From Microbispora catharanthi (lineage in GTDB: Bacteria > Actinomycetota > Actinomycetes > Streptosporangiales > Streptosporangiaceae), in contig NZ_VDMA02000023.1 in NCBI RefSeq assembly GCF_006334915.2, positions 1-64,000 of the forward strand: 64,000 bases of DNA, given 5' to 3'. Each line of letters starts with the position of its first letter. The stretch's first letter is position 1. Shown piece by piece: positions 58,882 to 64,000 of the stretch. A program made the position numbers and the translations under genes. The notes beneath the pieces are model-generated. The model worked only from the letters and a program-made list of their open reading frames with translations. It made no database searches and was not told where the DNA came from.

Positions 58882-59304
58882 CTAGGAGGAAACCGCGTCC
58901 GGTGTGTGCGGCCGGGTGACGCGAGCCCGGACGAGGCCGATGAGCGAGGGACCGCCCCAGAAGCACCACAGGGCGATGACGGGATCGCAGATGGCGCAGC
59001 CGAAGGACGAGTCGTGGGCGAAGGGAATGATCGGGCTGCCCTTGAGGTGATGGAGGATGTCCCATCCGGTGTGCAGCAGCCAGGCGATCCCGATGAACGA
59101 CCACGACTCCAGGCCGCGGTAGGCGCAGTACGCGACGAGGGCGGTGAAGGGAAACTCCCAGCCGCCGAGGCCCCCGCCACTGAGGTAGGCGGCCCCCGCT
59201 CCGCCCACCATGATCGCGTTGAAGCGACGGCGGTGCGGTTCAGGGATCAACGACATCAGCACGGCGTAGGCGAGGCCGATCAGGATCGGCATGACAAGAC
59301 TCAT
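58882..59304 (-). CDS. DUF6010-family small membrane protein
   Basis: Membrane protein of 140 aa with about four hydrophobic segments: AYAVLMSLIP, GAGAAYLSGGGLGGWEFPFTAL, WSFIGIAWLLH and CDPVIALWCFWGGP. The polar residues in LLHTGWDILHHLKG (His, Asp, His) sit at a membrane edge and may bind a metal. It appears to match DUF6010, a family with no known role. It is read in the same direction as lspA and separated from it by a strong terminator, so it has its own promoter in the 245-base gap. Confidence 0.75.
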   Translation of the reverse strand: MSLVMPILIGLAYAVLMSLIPEPHRRRFNAIMVGGAGAAYLSGGGLGGWEFPFTALVAYCAYRGLESWSFIGIAWLLHTGWDILHHLKGSPIIPFAHDSSFGCAICDPVIALWCFWGGPSLIGLVRARVTRPHTPDAVSS

Positions 59305-59474
59305 GATCGTGCGGCTCTCTCGGATGGCTGTCGTGATGACGCGAGCAGACGGCCGGCACCGCGGATGGCGACGGCGAACCCGCGTCAGAAAGCCAACCAG
59401 CCGGCCGCGTGCCTTCCCAGGGGCATTGGCGACACATGCCGACGGGATCCCGCCAGGCGCTAGGGAGAAATGCC

Positions 59475-59507
59475 GCGCCCGGGCCGCGTGGAGACGGGCC
59501 CGGGCGC
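59475..59507 (-). terminator. Terminator after lspA
   Basis: Perfect 11-bp stem: GCGCCCGGGCC (59475-59485), an 11-base loop, and GGCCCGGGCGC (59497-59507). In the minus-strand RNA, GGCAUUUCUCCC follows. It ends the lspA transcript 44 bases past the stop codon. Confidence 0.75.
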
Positions 59508-59550
59508 AGAGGTCATACCGGTCAGGAGGAGAACCGGCGGGGCGGTCCGC

Positions 59551-60084
59551 CTACGCGGACGGACGTCCCTGATCGGGCACGCCCCCGAGAGGGACATCGC
59601 GCAGGCTCAGCAGCAGGAGGAGGGCACAGCCCCCCACGAGCGCGATGTCGGCGACGTTGCCGACGAACAGGCCGCCGTAGTCGATGAAGTCCACGACATG
59701 GCCCTGGGCGAAGGCGGGCGGGCGGAAGAGGCGGTCGAGCAGATGGGATGTGGCGCCCCCGAGCAACGCACCCAGCACGAGGGTCCAGGCCGGCGACCGC
59801 AACCGCCGCCCGACGTAAAGGATGCCGGCGACCGCGGCGGCCGCCGTCAGGGTGAACACCCACGTCACCCCCGTGCCGGTCGAGAAGGCAGCGCCGGCGT
59901 TGAGCAACAACCGGAACCGGATCAGCCGCGGGATCACCGTGATGCTCTCACCGTCGGAAAGCGCGGAGGTCGCCCAGAACTTGGAGGCCTGGTCCACGAG
60001 AAGAACCGTCGCGGCCAGCACGAGCATCCGCCCATATGGCCGCATGCCTAATCTCGTCCCCTGCGAACCTCGTCCGTCCGACAC
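59551..60084 (-). CDS. lspA: Signal peptidase II (LspA)
   Basis: Membrane aspartyl protease removing signal peptides of prolipoproteins, 177 aa with four membrane helices. Conserved stretches are DQASKFWA, LNAGAAFS (usually NxGxAFS) and the two catalytic Asp regions HVVDFIDY and NVADIAL. One deviation is GGATSHLLDRL in place of the usual GNLxDR, His where Asn is common. GTG 60084 has GAGG seven bases before; ATG 60045 is a shorter alternative. A housekeeping lspA is expected elsewhere, so this may be a second copy. The lipoproteins at 14269 and 47884 are possible clients. Confidence 0.85.
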   Translation of the reverse strand: MSDGRGSQGTRLGMRPYGRMLVLAATVLLVDQASKFWATSALSDGESITVIPRLIRFRLLLNAGAAFSTGTGVTWVFTLTAAAAVAGILYVGRRLRSPAWTLVLGALLGGATSHLLDRLFRPPAFAQGHVVDFIDYGGLFVGNVADIALVGGCALLLLLSLRDVPLGGVPDQGRPSA

Positions 60085-60118
60085 TCCTACCTCGCAATCC
60101 GCAACGTTCTCGTGCCGG

Positions 60119-63016
60119 TCAGGACGTGAAGACGCGATCGATGACCCGCGCGGTGGCCTTGCCGTTGTCGTGCGGCGCGTAGGTCCGCGTGAAGGCCGCG
60201 TAACGGTCGGTCAGCTTGGCGGTCACGGCGTTGATGTTCCGCAGGACCTCCACGACCTCGGGCGAGGTCTCCAGGCGCGGTCCCGGGCGCTGGGACTCCA
60301 GGTCGAGGTACAGCCCGCGGGACGAGCGATACTTGGCCAGGTCCGGCGTGAACAGCACGACCGGCCGCCCGGTCGCCACGAAGTCGAACATGACCGACGA
60401 GTAGTCGGTGACGAGCACATCGGCGATCAGCAGCAGATCGGCGGTGTCGGGGTAGGTCGTCACGTCGATCGCGAAGCCGTCGTGTGCGTGCACGTGCGGG
60501 AAGGCCTGCATCATGTGGCCGCGGACCAGCACGACGTGGTCGGCGCCGAGTGCCCGTTTCGCGTCCGCCAGGTCGAGCTTGACCGAGGCGTTCCTGCGGT
60601 CGTAGTCGCGGTAGGTCGGCGCGTACAGCACGACCCGCTTGCCCTCGGGGATGCCGATCCGGCGCCGGATCTCCGCCGCCAGCGCGTCACGCTCGCCGGA
60701 GACGAGGACGTCGTTGCGCGGGTAGCCCGACTCCAGGATCTCGCCCTCGTAACCGAAGGCCTTGCGCAGGACGGACGACGCCCACGGGCTCTGCGACAGC
60801 AGCAGGTCCCAGCCGCGGACCTCCACGGCCTGGCGGTGCCACACCGGGGGCCGGGGCTCGCGCTTCATGTGGGCCTGGTCGCGGCCGATGTGCTTGACCG
60901 GCGTGCCGTGCCAGGTTTGCACGCAGACCTGGTCCTCACGGGTGCGGAACCACTGCGGCATGAAGCCGTTGGACACGATGTAGCGGGCGCGGGCCAGCGC
61001 CTCGTAGTGCTCCCGGCTGCCCTCGCGGACGACCGTGGGCACCACGCCGTCGCCGAGCCCCAGCTCTCGCGAGCCCGGCGGGACGAACGCGCCGTCCCTG
61101 ACGACCCAGATGTGCTCGCCCTCGTCGCCGCGCCGCATCCGCTCCTCGTAGATGGCACGCGGGTTGTCGGAGTAGGCACGGCCGTCGAAGGAGACGTAGA
61201 CGGTGGCCTCGCGCAGCGGCCGGGCGCGCTCGGCCGGGTAGAAGGTGCGGCTGAGCGCCCACACGCCCGCCGCGCTCCGCTCGTCGCCGGGCCGGTCCTC
61301 GGCCGCCACCAGCACCGGCACGTCGTAGCGGGTGGCGACGAACCGGTAGACCCGGCCGCCGATGAGCCGCGGGCTCTCGTCCAGCGCGTCGAGGCCGGCG
61401 TGGTCGAACCGGGCGGGCACCATGGCGGGGCCATACCTGCCGGGCGGGGCCACCGAGACGTTCCAGGTGCCCTCGGCCAGCGGCACGGCCGACCCGAAGC
61501 GCGGCATCGCGCCGGGCGACAGCCGTACGGTGAAGCGCTCGCCGTCGCGCTCGAGCGGCACGCGGATGGTGAGCCCGCCCCGGTGCCGCAGCACGAGGTC
61601 GCGCGGGCCCTGGTCGGGGTCGGGGTAGCGGCCGGTGAGCGTGATCGACTCGTCGTGCCACTCGGCCGTGGTGATCACGGGCAGGATCTTGTGACCGGAG
61701 ATGACGACCCGGTCGCGCCGGTCGCCCTGCACCGTGACCTCGCGCTCGCCGAGCAGGAGGCGGGTCTCCTCCGCGCCCTCCAGCATGACGGCCGCGGCCG
61801 GGTCTCCCTTGGGCTCGACCCACAGCCGCCGGGACTCCGCGTTGAGCAGGGTGCCGACCGCGAGCGACAGCGAGAAGCGGCTGCCGCCCTCGACCGGGGC
61901 GAAGTCGGCCGACATGCGGTGGCCGCCGACACGGGCCTTGCCCTTGGTGACGGGCCGGCCCGGCAGGAAGCCGGTGAGCTCGATGTTGTCGCCGTTCAGC
62001 CGCACACCGGCGAGCTGGGCGCGGGTCGGCTGGTAGACCACCTGCAGCGCCTTGTCGGAGGTCCACACGGGCCGCACCCACCAGCGCGGGCGCACCTGCA
62101 GCCCGGCGGGGCGCTCGGTGCGGCCGATCACCGGACCGCGCAGCATGCCCTTGGCGCGGGCGGCGCGGCTCCAGATCACGATCTCGGCCCGCCAGGTGGT
62201 GGTGTCCTGGACGGTGTGGCGGCGGCGCAGCACCCGCTTCGTGCCGCGCACCAGGGCCCGCACCCCGGCGCGCCAGCGCAGGGCGAACGGATGCAGCTCG
62301 GCCGTGAAGCCCGCCCAGTCGTAGTTGCATCCGGGTTCGCGGGCGGCGTGGGTGGCCTCGGGCCGGTAGGTCCTGCGGGTCCTCATCGTGACCCGGGGCA
62401 GCCAGCGGGGGCCGTGCAGCACGACGGTGGCGCGGTTGAACCGCCCGCTGCGGACCGACAGGCCCGCGATGTAGGCGTGCCCGGTCACCCTCAGGCGGTT
62501 GCCCGCCCAGGTGATGTCGTCGATCTGCGTGACCGGCACGAGGTCGGCTGCCCGCAGGCGCAGCAGCGAGGGGTCGTCGACCTCGACCGGCAGGTCGGCA
62601 TACCACCGCAGGCCCCGCCGCACCCGGCGGGAGGGCTCGGCCGCGGCGGCGGCCAGCCTGGCCAGCGCGTCGCCCTCGGCGAGCTCGCCCGGGTCCTGCG
62701 TCTCGATCAGGTGACAGGCGACCCGGCGCCCGACCGGCAGCTCCCGCTTGACCTTCGGGTCGACCTCCGCGAGGTAGGGCCGGAGCGCGTCGATGGTCTG
62801 GCGGCGGCGGGCGGGCCCGCGCTTGGCTGCGGCGTCGAGGCGCAGACCCAGGGGACCGACGATCGCCTCACGGTCGACCTCCCGGCGCTGCGCGGGGCTG
62901 AGCCCCTCCGCGCGCACGAGCGCGACCAGCGCGTCGATCGGCTCGCCTCGGTCGTAAAGCTCCTGGACAGCCCGCAGTCGTTCAGCGACGGCGTCGCTCG
63001 TGGGTGCGGGTGTCAT
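60119..63016 (-). CDS. CDP-glycerol glycerophosphotransferase (TagF-like)
   Basis: Enzyme of 965 aa. The C-terminal third is a CDP-glycerol:poly(glycerophosphate) glycerophosphotransferase domain (Glyphos_transf), with CVQTWHGTPVKHIG, SQSPWASSVLRKAFGY, SGYPRNDVL, LYAPTYRDYDRR and VLVTDYSSVMFDFVATGRP. It would polymerise glycerol-phosphate or a related polyol phosphate for wall teichoic acid at the cytoplasmic face of the membrane. The N-terminal 600 residues are beta-rich, without recognised catalytic motifs, much longer than classic TagF, so they may recognise acceptors. It starts at ATG 63016. No other teichoic acid gene lies nearby. Confidence 0.88.
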   Translation of the reverse strand: MTPAPTSDAVAERLRAVQELYDRGEPIDALVALVRAEGLSPAQRREVDREAIVGPLGLRLDAAAKRGPARRRQTIDALRPYLAEVDPKVKRELPVGRRVACHLIETQDPGELAEGDALARLAAAAAEPSRRVRRGLRWYADLPVEVDDPSLLRLRAADLVPVTQIDDITWAGNRLRVTGHAYIAGLSVRSGRFNRATVVLHGPRWLPRVTMRTRRTYRPEATHAAREPGCNYDWAGFTAELHPFALRWRAGVRALVRGTKRVLRRRHTVQDTTTWRAEIVIWSRAARAKGMLRGPVIGRTERPAGLQVRPRWWVRPVWTSDKALQVVYQPTRAQLAGVRLNGDNIELTGFLPGRPVTKGKARVGGHRMSADFAPVEGGSRFSLSLAVGTLLNAESRRLWVEPKGDPAAAVMLEGAEETRLLLGEREVTVQGDRRDRVVISGHKILPVITTAEWHDESITLTGRYPDPDQGPRDLVLRHRGGLTIRVPLERDGERFTVRLSPGAMPRFGSAVPLAEGTWNVSVAPPGRYGPAMVPARFDHAGLDALDESPRLIGGRVYRFVATRYDVPVLVAAEDRPGDERSAAGVWALSRTFYPAERARPLREATVYVSFDGRAYSDNPRAIYEERMRRGDEGEHIWVVRDGAFVPPGSRELGLGDGVVPTVVREGSREHYEALARARYIVSNGFMPQWFRTREDQVCVQTWHGTPVKHIGRDQAHMKREPRPPVWHRQAVEVRGWDLLLSQSPWASSVLRKAFGYEGEILESGYPRNDVLVSGERDALAAEIRRRIGIPEGKRVVLYAPTYRDYDRRNASVKLDLADAKRALGADHVVLVRGHMMQAFPHVHAHDGFAIDVTTYPDTADLLLIADVLVTDYSSVMFDFVATGRPVVLFTPDLAKYRSSRGLYLDLESQRPGPRLETSPEVVEVLRNINAVTAKLTDRYAAFTRTYAPHDNGKATARVIDRVFTS

Positions 63017-63244
63017 TCGGGAGGCACCACCCTTCGCCAGACCTGTGTTCAGAAAATGGTAATGCCCTCAGAACACTGCCAGACCTGACTCGCGGAAGCC
63101 TGTGGATTTCCTGTGAATCAGCGGGTGACACCCCTGTGGCACCGGGTGACGAGCGGCACTACGCCGGGGGAAGTGCGCAGATCCGACCGCCCGGGGCGCG
63201 GCCTGTCAGCCCCCAAGTCAGCGCCGGGGAACGGGCTACGATGA

Positions 63245-63577
63245 TCACCGCGACCGTCGGTCCCGGCCGTCCCAGCGGGCCGCGCGCATGTCGGCCCGCG
63301 CGCCGCGGACCGGGGTGCCCTCCTCGCGCCACCGGGCCAGGCATTCGGCCTCGAGACCGGGCGCGGGGGTGCCGTCGGCGCGGATCACCCGCCACCACGG
63401 CACGGCTCCGCCCCACAGTGACATCACGCGGCCGACCTGCCGCGGACCGCCCTCGCCGAGATACTCGGCGACGTCTCCGTACGACATCACCTTGCCGCGC
63501 GGGATCCGCTCGACCAGGTCGAGCACCCGCTCCGCGTACGGCGGCGGCTGGCCGCGGCCGTCCCTCAAGCGCTCCAC
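63245..63577 (-). CDS. Alkyltransferase-like protein (ATL, MGMT family)
   Basis: ATL protein of 110 aa. It has the MGMT DNA-binding winged helix IPRGKVMSYGDVAEYLGEGG and the reactive loop PWWRVI at 60-65. Trp61 occupies the place of the Cys that accepts alkyl groups in real O6-alkylguanine transferases. ATLs bind O6-alkylguanine and mark it for nucleotide-excision repair. GTG 63577 overlaps the preceding gene by 13 bases, so the two are coupled. It is the counterpart of Rv3204, which also lies near adnAB. Confidence 0.88.
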   Translation of the reverse strand: MERLRDGRGQPPPYAERVLDLVERIPRGKVMSYGDVAEYLGEGGPRQVGRVMSLWGGAVPWWRVIRADGTPAPGLEAECLARWREEGTPVRGARADMRAARWDGRDRRSR

Positions 63578-63933
63578 TCGGTCGGCCCGGCCGCGATGAT
63601 CTCTTCGAGCTTGCCGAACTCGTAGGTGGACGATCCGTTGATCTGCTCGACCACGCCGTTCCTGATGCCGTACGCCTCGCCGTCCTCACCCACGAGCCTG
63701 GCCCCCATGAGGTCGGTGAGAAGTGCCAGCTGGGCGACCTGCCAGTCGGACCCGGGCCGGCCGAAGAGCCGTCCCGACCAGGTCGCGATCGGGTGCACGG
63801 AATCGCCGTGGCGCGCGACGACCTCGCCCGCCTCGTGCGACCCGCGCAGCTCGAATCCGGCTCGCGCCGAGACGCTCGCGAGTTCGGCGTAGGCGAGCGG
63901 TGCATCCCGCTCTACGCGCAGCTCGTACCCCAT
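63565..63933 (-). CDS. Hypothetical protein upstream of ATL
   Basis: Protein of 122 aa from ATG 63933, with AGGG nine bases before. It starts MGYELRVERDAPLAYAEL and has alternating strands and helices, suggesting a small alpha/beta fold. It lacks a signal peptide and membrane segments. Its stop codon lies inside the ATL start region, so translation is coupled and a linked function in DNA repair is possible, but nothing else supports it. I do not recognise a family. Upstream bases to the window edge hold no further gene that I can support. Confidence 0.65.
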   Translation of the reverse strand: MGYELRVERDAPLAYAELASVSARAGFELRGSHEAGEVVARHGDSVHPIATWSGRLFGRPGSDWQVAQLALLTDLMGARLVGEDGEAYGIRNGVVEQINGSSTYEFGKLEEIIAAGPTEWSA

Positions 63934-64000
63934 GAGCCGCGACCCTAGCGAAATTTGACCTGGCCTTGTCACCGGAAACACGAACATCGGGAAGACCGCG

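Noticed and set aside
59822-63088. Plus-strand open frame opposite the TagF-like gene
   Set aside because: Antisense shadow; no family motifs and it crosses the lspA/tagF boundary.
63245-63577. Functional O6-alkylguanine-DNA alkyltransferase
   Set aside because: The alkyl-accepting Cys is replaced by Trp in PWWRV, so it is an alkyltransferase-like protein.
1-64000. CRISPR arrays, transposases, integrases, rRNA and att sites
   Set aside because: I looked for regularly spaced repeats, DDE/Ser/Tyr recombinase motifs and rRNA signatures and found none. The two tRNA genes are not flanked by an integrase or by a repeated tRNA 3' end elsewhere.

Overview
The window is about 70% GC chromosomal DNA from a filamentous actinobacterium. 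A Streptosporangiales member (Streptosporangium/Nonomuraea/Microbispora type) is my best guess, from codon usage, GTG starts, a conservon-type sensor pair, WhiB7, mycoredoxin, AdnAB and actinobacterial initiator tRNAs. The placement is inferred, not proven. I see no rRNA, CRISPR array, transposase, integrase or replication origin.

Left third (1-21.7 kb), accessory catabolism. After a gene-poor edge and a small hypothetical gene come an orphan peptide-binding lipoprotein and a divergent two-gene conservon fragment (sensor kinase plus DUF742). Then follows a long minus-strand block: DUF917, hydantoinase/oxoprolinase A-type enzyme, family 5 binding lipoprotein, Dpp-type permeases and ATPases, PucR regulator, HyuA and HyuB. 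Most junctions are 4-base overlaps or very short gaps. Upstream lie a FAD amino-acid oxidoreductase and a second PucR-type regulator. Together these look like an import and ring-opening system for a cyclic amide, hydantoin or peptide-like nitrogen source. A 17-bp motif, TTGT-N9-ACAA, recurs before dadA (twice), DUF917 and, with one mismatch, hyuA, at nearly constant distance from the start codons. It is a candidate operator.

Middle and right (21.7-64 kb), conserved actinobacterial backbone. Two initiator tRNA-fMet genes, each with its own promoter and terminator, open a block whose gene order follows M. tuberculosis Rv3193c-Rv3204 as I remember it: UPF0182, PDZ/Lon-like protease, DUF2342, ABC1 kinase, whiB7, uvrD2, mycoredoxin, nudC, adnB, adnA and an alkyltransferase-like protein. 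whiB7 has a textbook WhiB7-dependent promoter, a leader of about 470 nt with a 96-codon reading frame, and a strong intrinsic terminator upstream of the regulator gene.

Inserted in this backbone are accessory cassettes. The main one (42.35-47.88 kb), between nudC and adnB, is an iron-box-controlled operon of ATP-grasp ligase, two IucA/IucC (NIS) synthetases and a PLP decarboxylase. This is the order of the vibrioferrin genes pvsA-B-D-E, with no exporter gene. Two Uma2 nuclease-fold paralogues with a shared upstream element bracket adnAB and a divergent MmyB-type regulator/SDR pair. DUF6010, LspA and a TagF-like polymerase follow before the alkyltransferase-like gene.
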